Assembly: GCA_049296695.1 (NCBI GenBank)
Contig: JBAQSX010000100.1
Span: forward strand, 1-64,000
Origin: UBA10906 sp049296695
GTDB lineage: Bacteria > Pseudomonadota > Gammaproteobacteria > Methylococcales > Methylomonadaceae
Direction of reading: 5' to 3'
Length of the DNA stretch: 64,000 nt
The notes beneath the pieces were generated by a model. The model worked only from the letters and a program-made list of their open reading frames with translations, searched no databases and had not been told where the DNA came from. The position numbers and the translations under genes were made by a program. Numbering within the stretch: position 1 is the first letter of the stretch; the number at the start of each line of letters is the position of its first letter. Of this stretch, positions 34,597 to 43,911 are shown piece after piece.

Positions 34597-37500
34597 TAGT
34601 GTTCCGCCAAACTCACTGCTTCATCAATATCTACCGCGACCATGCGCGATACCCCCGGCTCTTTCATAGTAACGCCCGCTAATTGCTGAGCAATTTCCAT
34701 AGTCACCTTATTATGCGAAATATATAAAAACTGTACGCTTTTGGACATTTCCGCCACCATTTGCGAAAAGCGTCCCACGTTAGTATCATCAAGCGGCGCG
34801 TCAACTTCGTCTAATAAACAAAAGGGCGCGGGATTTAATTCAAAAATTGAAAAAACCAATGCAATTGCCGTTAAGGCTTTTTCACCACCTGATAATAAAT
34901 GAATCGAACTATTTTTCTTTCCGGGTGGACGGGCAATAATTGCCACACCCGCCTCTAAAATATCAGGTGAATTTAATTCTAAATACGCCTGTCCGCCACC
35001 GAATAATTTAGGAAACTTTTCTTGCAGTCCAGTATTAATTTTATCAAAAGTTTCTTTAAAACGTTGCCGACTTTCTTTATCAATTTTAGCCATCGCTTGT
35101 TCTAAAATACGCAAAGCATCCATTAAATCAGTATGCTGTTCATTTAAAAACTGCATACGCTGTGACTGTTCTTGATATTCTTCAATCGCCGTTAAATTAA
35201 TATTACCCAGTTTTTCGATTTGTTGGGTTAAGCTATCTACTTTATGTTTCCAGCTTGATTCTTCGGCGGTTTCGGGTAACTGGGCAATAATCGCTTCAAT
35301 ATTAGCCTGTAATTCTTCTAATTGTTCAGTCACCGTTTGCTGGCGAATATGACTTTCTTGCAAATCAAAGCGTAATTTATCTAAGGAATCTTTTAAAACA
35401 TCAATGCGTTTTTGATTATCTGAATGTTGTTCGGCTAAGCTTTGAATATCATTTTCTATTGCTTGCTGGGCTTGTTTTTGTTCATTGAGTTTTAGCTCTA
35501 AACTATTCTTTTCTGCCAGCTTTTCTAATAACTGTTCTTTTTCTTCATCTAATGATGGCAAAGCATCGTGTAATTTACTTTCTAATTGCGTTAAACGTTG
35601 CTGACTATTATCTTTTTGTAATTGTAAACGTTCGATTTGCTTTAGCGTTAAATTCTCAGTGGTTTTTAAATTTTCAATACTGGCTTGCAAACGGTAGTGC
35701 TGTTGCCGTGCTTCTTGCAGGGCTTGTTCACTGTGTTGTTGTTTGTGTTGCAAGTTTTGCTGAGTCGTTTCTAATTGCTCACGTTTAATTATTAATTGTT
35801 CATTAATTTCTTCGGCATTTTCTTGCGAATAAACTAATTCAGCTAAGTTTTCGGCAATTTCAGCGAGTTCAGATTCTAATTCAACAATATCATCAATGGT
35901 ATATTGTAAGCGTTCTTGTTGTTGTTCTAAGCGTGCGCTATTCGCGCTATATTCTGAGGTTTTAGTGGATAATTCCGCGCTGAGTTTATTATGTTGTTGT
36001 TGCAAATGTTCACGATTAAATTCGGCTTGTTTTAATTGCGTTTCAGCGGTATCTAATTGGTTTTCAAATTGGTCTAATTCTAAAATTAATTCGGTTTCGC
36101 GTTGTTTTAAAGCGCGTAATTGGGTTTCACGTTGTAATAAGCCGCCTTGATTATCTTTGTTAGCCACAATTTTAAGCCAACTCGCGCCAAACCACGCGCC
36201 AGACGGCGTAATAATCGATTCATGGGCTTGTAATTCAGCAACAAACGCATTAGCAGTATCATTATCAGCGGCGCAATAAATATTATTTAATAGTGGGCGC
36301 AAATCACAATCAGCACTGACCTTATCTATTAATAAAGTTAAACTCGGATAAAATTCATTTTCTTTCGCCTCAGTATTAAATAATTCATTAGCTGTGGTAT
36401 TAATTAACGCTAATGATTCATTCGTTAAATTATTTAATGCAGGGACTAGATTTTCTATATTATCTACGCATAAAGCATCTAAATAATTCCCCAAAACCGT
36501 TTCAACCGCTAATTCCCAACCATTACTGACTTTTAATGAATGTGCTAAACGCGCTTTATTCTCTAAGTTATTGGCTTTAAGCCACTCATTTAAAGCTTTA
36601 TTATCTTTACCTAAGGCGTGTTGTTGTAATAATTCTAACGATGTTATTTTACCTTTTATGGAATGACTTTCACCGCGTAGATGATGCAGGGCATCATGGC
36701 TGGTTTTTACGGTTTGACGTAATTCTTTAATTTGAGAATGCAGATTTGTTAATTGATGATGCGCGTTTTCGCGTTGCTGTTCTAATTGTTCAATTAACTC
36801 ATTTAATTGCTCTAATTCTTCGCGCAAGTCAGTTTCTAATAAATCATCACGCTCTTGCTCTAATTTAGCGAGGCGATTTTGATTAGCGCGTTGTTGTTGC
36901 TCTAATTGGGAAATTTTGACGCGTTGCACTTCGCTTTGTTGTTTATGTTGCGCGGCTTCGTTGCGGTAGTGTTCCCATTGCGCTTGCCATGCGCGTTGTT
37001 CACGTTGCACTTCGTGATACGCCTCGGCTAACTCATCTTGACGCTCCCCTGCTAGCAAAGCCTGTTCTTGGCTTTCAACTAATTCAGTTTTAACGTTTTC
37101 TAAGGTTTCACGGTCGCTATTCAGTTGCTCATCTGCTTGCTGGACTTGTTCTTGGCAACGGGCAATATCTAACACCGTGTCTTCGTGACTGCGTTGCGCG
37201 TGTTTGATGGTTTGCTCTAAACGATTGATTTCAGCGGCTGTGGCGTAATAATCATCTTGCACCGCACTTAATAGTTGTTGCTGGCGTTTATGTTCAGCGC
37301 GTTTTTGTTCGATACGCTCTTGCACCAGTTGCAATTCAGTGACCACGCGAGAATGTTCATTGGTCACGTCTTGTAACTGACTATCCAACCAATGCGCGGC
37401 TTGGGCGTGGTTATTCCAACGCATTGCCAATAATTCAACTTTAAATTGATATTCTTGCTGTTTGAGCGTGGTGTATTTTTCAGCTTTTTCGGCTTGTTTG

Positions 37501-38126
37501 TGCAGATGTTTTAATTGTTTATCGACTTCATCGCACACGTCTTGCAAACGTTCAAGATTTTCACGCGTATGGCGAATATGCACTTCGGTTTCATTGCGCC
37601 GCTCTTTATATTTAGAAAGCCCCGCCGCCTCGTCAATAGTGATGCGTAACTCGTCGGGCTTGGCTTCGACCATGCGCGAAATTGTGCCTTGTTCAATAAT
37701 GGCGTAACTGCGCGAACCCAGCCCCGTGCCTAAAAATAAATCAGTAATATCTTTGCGCCGACAGCGTGCGCCGTTAAGAAAATAAAGCGATTGTCCATCA
37801 CGACTGACTTGGCGTTTGATGGCAATGGTGGGCGTTTGGGCAAATTCGCCTGTGAGCTTGCCGTCTGAATTATCAAACACTAATTCCACTGAGGCGGTAT
37901 TGACGGGTTTGCGCGTTGATGAACCGTTAAAGATGACATCGGTCATGCTACCGCCACGCAAATTTTTTGCCGAACTCTCGCCCATGACCCAGCGCACCGC
38001 ATCGATAATATTGGATTTACCACAGCCATTGGGGCCTACAATCGCGGTCAAATTGCTGTTTAAGGGAATGACGGTGTTATCAACAAAGGATTTAAACCCG
38101 TAGAGTTTAATTTTTTCGAGCTTCAT
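34596..38126 (-). CDS. smc: Chromosome segregation protein SMC
   Basis: A 1176-residue SMC ATPase for chromosome organisation, with MKLEKIKLYGFKSFVD at the start and Walker A GPNGCGKSNIIDAVRWVMGE near residue 31. Two long coiled-coil arms flank a central hinge (from about residue 510, with VETVLGNYLDALCVD). The C-terminal head has the signature LLSGGEKALTAIAL and Walker B CLLDEVDAPLDD. A TTG seven codons upstream is possible, but the ATG at 38124-38126 gives the usual N-terminus. It is coupled to zipA. The MITE-like copy at 38223-38335 lies about 100 bp upstream and could affect its promoter. Confidence 0.95.
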   Translation of the reverse strand: MKLEKIKLYGFKSFVDNTVIPLNSNLTAIVGPNGCGKSNIIDAVRWVMGESSAKNLRGGSMTDVIFNGSSTRKPVNTASVELVFDNSDGKLTGEFAQTPTIAIKRQVSRDGQSLYFLNGARCRRKDITDLFLGTGLGSRSYAIIEQGTISRMVEAKPDELRITIDEAAGLSKYKERRNETEVHIRHTRENLERLQDVCDEVDKQLKHLHKQAEKAEKYTTLKQQEYQFKVELLAMRWNNHAQAAHWLDSQLQDVTNEHSRVVTELQLVQERIEQKRAEHKRQQQLLSAVQDDYYATAAEINRLEQTIKHAQRSHEDTVLDIARCQEQVQQADEQLNSDRETLENVKTELVESQEQALLAGERQDELAEAYHEVQREQRAWQAQWEHYRNEAAQHKQQSEVQRVKISQLEQQQRANQNRLAKLEQERDDLLETDLREELEQLNELIEQLEQQRENAHHQLTNLHSQIKELRQTVKTSHDALHHLRGESHSIKGKITSLELLQQHALGKDNKALNEWLKANNLENKARLAHSLKVSNGWELAVETVLGNYLDALCVDNIENLVPALNNLTNESLALINTTANELFNTEAKENEFYPSLTLLIDKVSADCDLRPLLNNIYCAADNDTANAFVAELQAHESIITPSGAWFGASWLKIVANKDNQGGLLQRETQLRALKQRETELILELDQFENQLDTAETQLKQAEFNREHLQQQHNKLSAELSTKTSEYSANSARLEQQQERLQYTIDDIVELESELAEIAENLAELVYSQENAEEINEQLIIKREQLETTQQNLQHKQQHSEQALQEARQQHYRLQASIENLKTTENLTLKQIERLQLQKDNSQQRLTQLESKLHDALPSLDEEKEQLLEKLAEKNSLELKLNEQKQAQQAIENDIQSLAEQHSDNQKRIDVLKDSLDKLRFDLQESHIRQQTVTEQLEELQANIEAIIAQLPETAEESSWKHKVDSLTQQIEKLGNINLTAIEEYQEQSQRMQFLNEQHTDLMDALRILEQAMAKIDKESRQRFKETFDKINTGLQEKFPKLFGGGQAYLELNSPDILEAGVAIIARPPGKKNSSIHLLSGGEKALTAIALVFSIFELNPAPFCLLDEVDAPLDDTNVGRFSQMVAEMSKSVQFLYISHNKVTMEIAQQLAGVTMKEPGVSRMVAVDIDEAVSLAEH

Positions 38127-38220
38127 GAAGAGAGTAGGTTGTGGCAAACAAGCTATATTGTCGCTGAAAATAAGGTCTTACGCGAATTTGTTACCAGTAA
38201 AGTAAAAAATAGCAAAATTA

Positions 38221-38335
38221 GGTAGTGCTTCAAAAGAGTAGGTTTTAACAAAACGCCATTTTAGCTGGAGTTCAAACCTAGGTTTGAACTCCGAAAGGTT
38301 TAATATTAACTAACCTACTTTTTTGATGCACTACC
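38221..38335. repeat. MITE-like element, copy 2 (inverted relative to 1-113)
   Basis: Here both ends are complete: ggtagtgcttcaaaagagta at the left and the complement of ggtagtgcatcaaaaaagta at the right, 115 bp in all. Positions 38223-38335 are the exact reverse complement of 1-113. The flanks (caaaatta before, aaaaatta after) are similar and may be an imperfect target duplication. It lies between smc and the tRNA-Lys promoter. Confidence 0.88.
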
Positions 38336-38486
38336 AAAAATTATTAGCTCTCATGCTGGACTAATATGACCGCTTCAAGTCAAAAACAATAAATAGTGAA
38401 ATGCTCAAAAATTATTGAAAATAAAAGAAAAATAAATCAATAGTCGTGCCATGTTGCTAAAAATTGGTAATTTTTAATGAAAAAAC

Positions 38487-38514
38487 TTGCACAATCAAAA
38501 AAAATGCCTATAAT
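38487..38514 (+). promoter_or_regulatory. Promoter of tRNA-Lys
   Basis: A -35 box ttgcac (38487-38492) and a perfect -10 box tataat (38509-38514) are separated by 16 bases. The expected start point is about 6-8 bases before the tRNA 5' end. Confidence 0.8.
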
Positions 38515-38526
38515 AGTCAGTCTTTG

Positions 38527-38602
38527 GGGTCGCTAGCTCAGCCGGTAGAGCACCGCACTTTTAATGCGATGGTCATGCGTTCGAATCGCATGCGACCCAC
38601 CA
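38527..38602 (+). tRNA. tRNA-Lys (anticodon TTT)
   Basis: The 76-base sequence folds as a cloverleaf. The acceptor stem is gggtcgc/gcgaccc, the D-arm gctc/gagc, the anticodon loop cttttaa with TTT in the centre, the T-arm atgcg/cgcat around ttcgaat, and the CCA tail is encoded. The outermost anticodon-stem pair is a C/A mismatch. It has its own promoter and a strong terminator, so it is a single-gene unit. Confidence 0.95.
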
Positions 38603-38614
38603 AGAATTTTTAAA

Positions 38615-38648
38615 TAAAAAAGCCAGCTTAATTGCTGGCTTTTTTTTG
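38615..38648 (+). terminator. Terminator of tRNA-Lys
   Basis: The stem aaagccagc/gctggcttt is followed by a run of T. It begins 13 bases beyond the CCA end. Confidence 0.92.
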
Positions 38649-38687
38649 CGCGTTAGTTTTTAAAAGTTGCCACTTTTTGCCCAGCAC

Positions 38688-39070
38688 TTAAAATTCACAA
38701 TAGTTAAATTCAAAACGTGTCAATCTATCTTTGTATTTAACAACTATTCATGTAATGCTTTTATCTAAAAATAACGTTTGTGGTTTTTTCTCATCATTTA
38801 ATCCTCTTCCATATTATTCAATTACAATTGAAACTATCCATCCTTTAGCCTCGCAAAATTCTTGAACTCTTTTTGATTGCGATAATTTGTTGTGAAGATA
38901 CTCAAGTATAAACAGCCGTCATTTCATTAATAATATTATTTTCTTCTTCAACAATAATTATTCCAGATTCAATTTTTTTGCATAATGAATCCAGCTTTGT
39001 AATGATTCCAAGCTGTCCCGTAAGTGATACCGTGTTTTTTCGCATAATCTGACACAATATCGGTATACAT
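38688..39070 (-). pseudogene. Decayed IS607-type serine recombinase (tnpA) remnant
   Basis: Read on the minus strand from an ATG at 39068-39070, the frame gives YAKKHGITYGTAWNHYKAG, matching the helix-turn-helix of IS607-family TnpA proteins (ITYRTAWNWFKAG type), then a stop. Shifting frame recovers ESGIIIVEEEN, TAVYT before a stop where family members have (V/I)YARVSS, then VQEFCEAKGWIVSIVI and finally YKDRLTRFEFNYCEF before a TAA at 38688-38690. These are successive blocks of the serine resolvase domain in the right order, broken by several stops and frameshifts. No TnpB gene is nearby. It lies between tRNA-Lys and oppC and is clearly inactive. Confidence 0.8.
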
Positions 39071-39187
39071 TGCTATTGTTTTCTATATTTTCCTATACGT
39101 TATACCTAAGGATTAGCTACTATCTTATTGTTACTTCAAGTAGTAAAACTTATTGAAAATATGCAAATAAATCATTACTAACAATTA

Positions 39188-40519
39188 TTATAAACTCACC
39201 CGCCGTGGATTAAAGGCATTTTGTACAGTATCGGCAAATAAATTCGCCGCTAATACCAAAGCAAACATAAAAACAAAAGCCGCTGTTAATGACCACCACA
39301 CAATAGGCTCACGCGCTACTTCTAAACGTGCGCCATTAATCATATTGCCCCAGCTATAAGTAGTCGGGTCAACACCTATATTAATATACGATAATACTGC
39401 CTCGGCTAATACTAAAGCACTAAAGTCTAATACCACTGAACAAATAACAATGTGCATTACATTAGGTAATATATGCCGAATTAAAATCGTATGTTGTTTT
39501 ACCCCTAAAGCATAAGCGGCCTGCACATAATCCATTTCTCGTAGTTTTAAAGTTTCAGCGCGTAACAAGCGACATAAACCCGTCCAACTGGTCACACCTA
39601 AAATTAAACATAAGAATAATAAGCGGGTATCTGAGCGCACTAAAATACTAGTAAAATTCTGCTCATGATTTGCCATATAAACTTGTACCATCAATATTGA
39701 AGCGGCAATTAATAACACACTAGGAATGGCATTAAGTGTAGTATAAATATATTGAATCGCATCATCGACCCAGCCACGAAAAAAGCCTGCTAAGATGCCA
39801 AAGATAATCGCCATCGGTAACATAATTAAGGTGGTTAATGTGCCAATAACAAGTCCTGTACGAATACTTTTAATACTTTGATAAAAGACATCTTCGCCGA
39901 CTTTATCTGTGCCAAAAACATGATAATACAGTGATAAATAACACAGGGTATAACTTAAGGTAATTAAAATAAATAAAGTGAGTTTTGTGCGTGTTATGCT
40001 TATTATCGTTGCGCCGCTAGAGCGTGGGAACGAGTTATAAGCGAGTATTAACACTATAAATAAAATCACGCCTTGCCCAAAACCCCACGCGGTTTTTAAG
40101 GCAATATCAACTAATAATTCAGTGTCAGGATTATTTAAATGACTGCCACCAAAGCTTAAGCGTGGATACGTCCATTGCGTAGTACCGTCTTTATTAATTA
40201 ACATTTCTTTGCTGTATAAAGTGGTAGCAAAGGGTGCGGAATAAGTTTTTTCACTGTGTTCACGCAAAGGCTCTGCAATATAATCTAATACGCTTATCAC
40301 TTCATTATTTTTATCTTGGCTTAAAGTGAAATGCACTGAATCTAATAAACCAATTATTATAAAGAATAATAAAACCATTAAAGAAACTTTACCTGTTTGG
40401 TTTTGAGCGATTTTTTGCAGGGGGCGTTGCAAATAATCTTTATTGCGAAAAACAAACCATAAGCCCAATATTGTTGATGATAATAAAAAAATTAGCGCGT
40501 CTGTCCATAAAATAATCAT
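39188..40519 (-). CDS. Dipeptide/oligopeptide-type ABC transporter permease (OppC/DppC-like)
   Basis: A 443-residue inner-membrane permease. The C-terminal ~240 residues carry the six-helix permease fold with the EAA loop MDYVQAAYALGVKQHTILIRHILPNVMHIVI. It is longer than usual OppC (about 300) because it has extra N-terminal membrane helices and a ~70-residue periplasmic segment between the helix near residue 55 and the one near 150. Its ATG overlaps the oppB-like stop (ATGA), so the two are coupled. The ATPase genes that often follow are absent; the downstream space holds the decayed IS607 gene. The substrate is unknown. Confidence 0.85.
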   Translation of the reverse strand: MIILWTDALIFLLSSTILGLWFVFRNKDYLQRPLQKIAQNQTGKVSLMVLLFFIIIGLLDSVHFTLSQDKNNEVISVLDYIAEPLREHSEKTYSAPFATTLYSKEMLINKDGTTQWTYPRLSFGGSHLNNPDTELLVDIALKTAWGFGQGVILFIVLILAYNSFPRSSGATIISITRTKLTLFILITLSYTLCYLSLYYHVFGTDKVGEDVFYQSIKSIRTGLVIGTLTTLIMLPMAIIFGILAGFFRGWVDDAIQYIYTTLNAIPSVLLIAASILMVQVYMANHEQNFTSILVRSDTRLLFLCLILGVTSWTGLCRLLRAETLKLREMDYVQAAYALGVKQHTILIRHILPNVMHIVICSVVLDFSALVLAEAVLSYINIGVDPTTYSWGNMINGARLEVAREPIVWWSLTAAFVFMFALVLAANLFADTVQNAFNPRRVSL

Positions 40520-41496
40520 GCCAGCCTCACTCTAGGGTCAACTAAGGTATAAGAAATATCGGTCAGTAATAAACCAATAATATATAACACTGAACCTAAA
40601 AATACCATCGAACGCACCACAGCGAAGTCTTGGCTATTAATAGCGTCAATTGTATAACTACCCAAACCCGGAATACTAAAAAAGGATTCCATAATTAAAC
40701 TGCCCATGAATAATAAAGGTAATACTACCACTACGCCTGTTAAAATAGGAATCATGGCATTGCGTAAGACATGTTTAAATAAGGTTTGGGTTTCGCTTAA
40801 ACCTTTGGCACGAGCCGTACGCACATAATCTTTTTCCACTTCTTCTAAAAATAAAGTGCGATACCAACGCACACCTGAGCCAATACCTGATATTGCGCCT
40901 ATTAATACGGGTAGTATTAAAAATTTAATTGCCGCAAAGCCATCATCATAGCCTGAAATAGGTACAAGTTTTAATACTTTACCAATTAAGTATTGTCCGC
41001 TAATAATATAAAAAAGTGATGATACTGATAATAACATCACACACACAATCATGCCGACTTGTTCTAAATAACTCTGTCGAAACAAGACCATGATTAATGC
41101 AAAACTGATATTAATAACCAAGCCAATCATTAAAGAAGGCAAAGCGATAGCTAAACTAGGCATTGCGCGTTCTTTTATATCATTGCCAATAGTGCGACCA
41201 CTGTCTGAAACGCCGAATTTGAATAAAAATAAATTCATAGTTTTTTTATAAAAAATAGTTTCAGTTACCGTGTCTATGCCCTGTTTTTGTGTATTCCATA
41301 ATAAGGGGTCAGCATAACCGTGTTGTTGTTTCCAATTATCAACGGCTTTTTGGGTAATATTTTTTTGTCCTAATTGCATTCGCGCCATATCGTCGGGGCT
41401 ATTGACAATAAAAAATAATACGAAGGTTAAAATATTAACCCCTAATAATAAGGGAAAGGCATATAAAATGCGTCGAATCAGATAATTTAACATCAA
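40516..41496 (-). CDS. Dipeptide/oligopeptide-type ABC transporter permease (OppB/DppB-like)
   Basis: A 326-residue inner-membrane permease starting MMLNYLIRRILYAFPLLLGVNILTFVLF, the typical OppB N-terminal helix. It has a periplasmic loop of ~70 residues and the EAA loop KDYVRTARAKGLSETQTLFKHVLRNAMIPIL, then a C-terminal PRVRLA. It overlaps the OppC-like gene by 4 bases and the two would form the heterodimeric pore. No substrate-binding protein or ATPase gene is present in the window next to it, so the system is either incomplete or served by components elsewhere. Confidence 0.87.
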   Translation of the reverse strand: MMLNYLIRRILYAFPLLLGVNILTFVLFFIVNSPDDMARMQLGQKNITQKAVDNWKQQHGYADPLLWNTQKQGIDTVTETIFYKKTMNLFLFKFGVSDSGRTIGNDIKERAMPSLAIALPSLMIGLVINISFALIMVLFRQSYLEQVGMIVCVMLLSVSSLFYIISGQYLIGKVLKLVPISGYDDGFAAIKFLILPVLIGAISGIGSGVRWYRTLFLEEVEKDYVRTARAKGLSETQTLFKHVLRNAMIPILTGVVVVLPLLFMGSLIMESFFSIPGLGSYTIDAINSQDFAVVRSMVFLGSVLYIIGLLLTDISYTLVDPRVRLA

Positions 41497-41806
41497 TGAA
41501 TACCAGTTTATTTTATTGATTAGGAATAAGTATTAGATTTGTTACGACTTAAGTTTTAAGAGGTACAAACCTAGGTTTGTACTCCATTGTTTGTCATCAT
41601 TATTGAATAGCTTAATCTAAAGTCAATAGTTGTAAATTGAATTAGGCTATCTAAAATCTAAATATACCACAGGCTTTAAGTGATACAGAATTATGACAGT
41701 TGTCTCATTTCTGTAACATTTATCCGTTATTTTATTACTATTTTAAGCGAACATTAGCGTGTATTAGCTTAACTAATACCGCACTTTAATTTGAAGGAAT
41801 GCAGTC
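41497..41806. other. Divergent intergenic region with one palindrome
   Basis: A palindrome around ggtacaaacctaggtttgtactcc lies at 41561-41584 and shares its core with the 113-bp element and with 44098-44118. The rest is AT-rich and should contain promoters for oppB and for the divergent 153-residue protein. Confidence 0.55.
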
Positions 41807-42268
41807 TTGAGTGAGTTAAATCAAATTATTTCACTGCGTTTGGGTGATAGTGACCGCGCCGCAGTTCAGGTAGTTGCCGCACGTTTGTGTGTGCGTGAAT
41901 CGGATATTTATCGTTTTGCTATTAATTATTTATTAAATCGATTTCTGTGTTTAACCGATGAAAATTGTACAGGTAGTGATTTATTACCCGCGTTATTAGA
42001 AATTCGTGCTGAAATTAATCATACTTTGGCATTAAAAAAGCATCAATTAAATAAAATTATTAATGGCAATAATTTTGACCCTGATAAATATGTTGCCATG
42101 TCTGATATTGAATTATTATTAATGCCGCAACATTTATTGCGTCAACGCCTTGCTAAATTAGATGAAACGCCGCGTGATAAAATGGATGTAGAAACGTGGT
42201 TACAATTATATTTAACTGAAAAATACCATTTAGAAAATTTCAGTTTTCACGCCACGGGTTTGGAATAA
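41807..42268 (+). CDS. Hypothetical protein with possible ribbon-helix-helix N-terminus
   Basis: A 153-residue soluble protein. Residues 6-45 (IISLRLGDSDRAAVQVVAARLCVRESDIYRFAINYLL) follow the strand-helix-helix pattern of ribbon-helix-helix DNA-binding proteins. The remaining ~100 residues are helical and charged with no recognised domain. Translation is best started at the TTG at 41807, preceded by gaagga at 8-9 bases; no ATG gives an intact N-terminal strand. It converges on the PAP2 gene with only 4 bases between stops. A DNA-binding role is plausible but unproven. Confidence 0.6.
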   Translation: MSELNQIISLRLGDSDRAAVQVVAARLCVRESDIYRFAINYLLNRFLCLTDENCTGSDLLPALLEIRAEINHTLALKKHQLNKIINGNNFDPDKYVAMSDIELLLMPQHLLRQRLAKLDETPRDKMDVETWLQLYLTEKYHLENFSFHATGLE

Positions 42269-42272
42269 TGCG

Positions 42273-42953
42273 TTATGATTCACGCGTATACCAATAATAA
42301 TATAATAGCCACGCGCTGATAAAAACAATATACCCAGACCAGAGTATATCGGATAAAAAATGACCGCCTGCCGATAAACGCACAAAACCCATAATCGCGC
42401 CTAAACTTAGGGCAAGTAATAAATAATAACGTTTATTACGCCGCGCTAAAAAGTATAAAGCAAATAAGCTAAATACTGCGGCGCAATGTCCACAGCTAAA
42501 GGATTTATCTTCAGTATGTCCCAGTTTTAAGGGCGGTATATAATCATATTTACCATTAAATTGGCTAATATGTACAGGTCGTGGTCTTCCCCAATGGTCT
42601 TTGAAAATAACATTAACTATTAATCCCGGACCTAATAGCATGAGTAAGACAAAATAAGCGCAAGGACGGCGCAAGGGTTTTAATTGCGTTTGCCAATAAC
42701 TCAGAATAGCAATGATTAAAGCCAATACTGCTATGGATACTATAATGCGCGGCGCGTAATTAAATAACCAACGACACCATGCTAATTGCTGTCCTAACCA
42801 TGAGCCGCCATTGTCTGTATTAAAAAACCAGCTTGAGATGTATTGATCTAAATTAGTCAACCAAAATAATGGTGTGCTAATAAGTATTAATAATAAGACG
42901 ATGCTTAATTCACGCCATTGAGGTGATAAAGTTAATAACGGGTTATTATTCAT
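42273..42953 (-). CDS. PAP2-family membrane phosphatase
   Basis: A 226-residue membrane protein with about six helices and the three PAP2 phosphatase motifs: KDHWGRPRP (motif 1), SCGH (motif 2) and RLSAGGHFLSD (motif 3), with the catalytic histidines in motifs 2 and 3. Family members remove phosphate from lipids such as phosphatidic acid, undecaprenyl pyrophosphate or lipid A at the periplasmic face; which one applies is not visible. It overlaps the 3' end of miaA by 8 bases and is probably co-transcribed with it. Confidence 0.88.
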   Translation of the reverse strand: MNNNPLLTLSPQWRELSIVLLLILISTPLFWLTNLDQYISSWFFNTDNGGSWLGQQLAWCRWLFNYAPRIIVSIAVLALIIAILSYWQTQLKPLRRPCAYFVLLMLLGPGLIVNVIFKDHWGRPRPVHISQFNGKYDYIPPLKLGHTEDKSFSCGHCAAVFSLFALYFLARRNKRYYLLLALSLGAIMGFVRLSAGGHFLSDILWSGYIVFISAWLLYYYWYTRES

Positions 42954-43887
42954 AGTGACAAAATTGATTAATTGCGCTGTTTGCTTTTATTAATAAATGC
43001 GTATCATCGCTGAGCAATTGCAAGGCATCGGTTTCTTTGCGTAACCAAGTAAATTGACGTTTGGCTAATTGGCGGGTGGCGGCAATGGCTTTTTCACGCA
43101 TGGTTTTAAAATCTTCTTCGCCGCGTAAATATGCCCACGCTTGCCGATAACCCACGGCGCGAATCGCTGGCAGGGTTTCATCTAAATCACCCCGCGCAAA
43201 TAAAGTCTGCACTTCGTCTAAAAAACCGTTGGCTAACATTTGCTCAAAACGTTGCGCGATTTTGGCATGTAATACGGCGCGGTCGGTGGGCGCGATGATG
43301 AGTTTTAATAGGCGATAGGGTAATTCGGGCGCGTCGGCGAAAAAGGAGCTAATCGCTTTGCCGCTGAGTTCAAATACTTCTAGGGCGCGTTGGATGCGTT
43401 GCGGGTCATTGGGATGAATTCGCGCCGCCGCTTCTGGGTCGATGCTGGCTAAGCGTTGATGCAACGCCTCACCGCCTAAACTTATAAGTTCTGCGTCTAA
43501 TCGCGCTCTGATTTCTGGATTTGCTGGCGGTAAGACGGCTAAACCTTGGCTTAAGGCATTGAAATATAACATGGTACCGCCTACTAATAACGGTAATTTA
43601 CCGCGCTTTGTTATATCGTCCATTAAGCTTAAGGCTTGATTGCGGAATTGTCCTGTCGAAAACGATTCGCTGGGGTCTAATATATCGATGAGATGATGAG
43701 TAATACCGCCGCGTTCGCTGAGTGTGGGTTTGGCTGTGCCTATATCCATGCCACGAAAGACTAAAGCCGAATCAACGCTAATAATTTCGCCATTTAATTG
43801 TTGCGCTAGTTGTACAGCTAAAGCGGTTTTACCCGAAGCGGTCGGGCCCATTAAAAAAATCGCGGGAGGTAATTGGTTTTTTTGCAT
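42946..43887 (-). CDS. miaA: tRNA dimethylallyltransferase
   Basis: A 313-residue enzyme that adds a dimethylallyl group to A37 of tRNAs reading codons starting with U. The P-loop GPTASGKTA is at residues 14-22. ISVDSALVFRGMDIGTAKPT matches the conserved DS-x-QVYRGMDIGTAKP stretch with an unusual ALVF. LVGGTMLYF, HPNDPQRIQRALEV and the C-terminal YRQAWAYLRGE and KRQFTWLRKE segments complete the family pattern. Length equals E. coli MiaA (316). It is followed by an overlapping PAP2 gene; hfq, the usual neighbour, is not in this window beside it. Confidence 0.95.
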   Translation of the reverse strand: MQKNQLPPAIFLMGPTASGKTALAVQLAQQLNGEIISVDSALVFRGMDIGTAKPTLSERGGITHHLIDILDPSESFSTGQFRNQALSLMDDITKRGKLPLLVGGTMLYFNALSQGLAVLPPANPEIRARLDAELISLGGEALHQRLASIDPEAAARIHPNDPQRIQRALEVFELSGKAISSFFADAPELPYRLLKLIIAPTDRAVLHAKIAQRFEQMLANGFLDEVQTLFARGDLDETLPAIRAVGYRQAWAYLRGEEDFKTMREKAIAATRQLAKRQFTWLRKETDALQLLSDDTHLLIKANSAINQFCHYE

Positions 43888-43911
43888 TCAAAGTTTTTAA
43901 TTGAATTTAAT

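Noticed and set aside
35552..37707. Several plus-strand open frames across smc
   Set aside because: Their cysteine-, serine- and leucine-rich composition is the antisense shadow of the coiled-coil codons of smc.
1..38335. Reading the 38-kb segment between inverted 113-bp copies as a composite transposon
   Set aside because: The interior is mostly housekeeping genes (smc, zipA, argS, smpB, cysTWA) with no transposase or integrase. The elements are more likely independent insertions.
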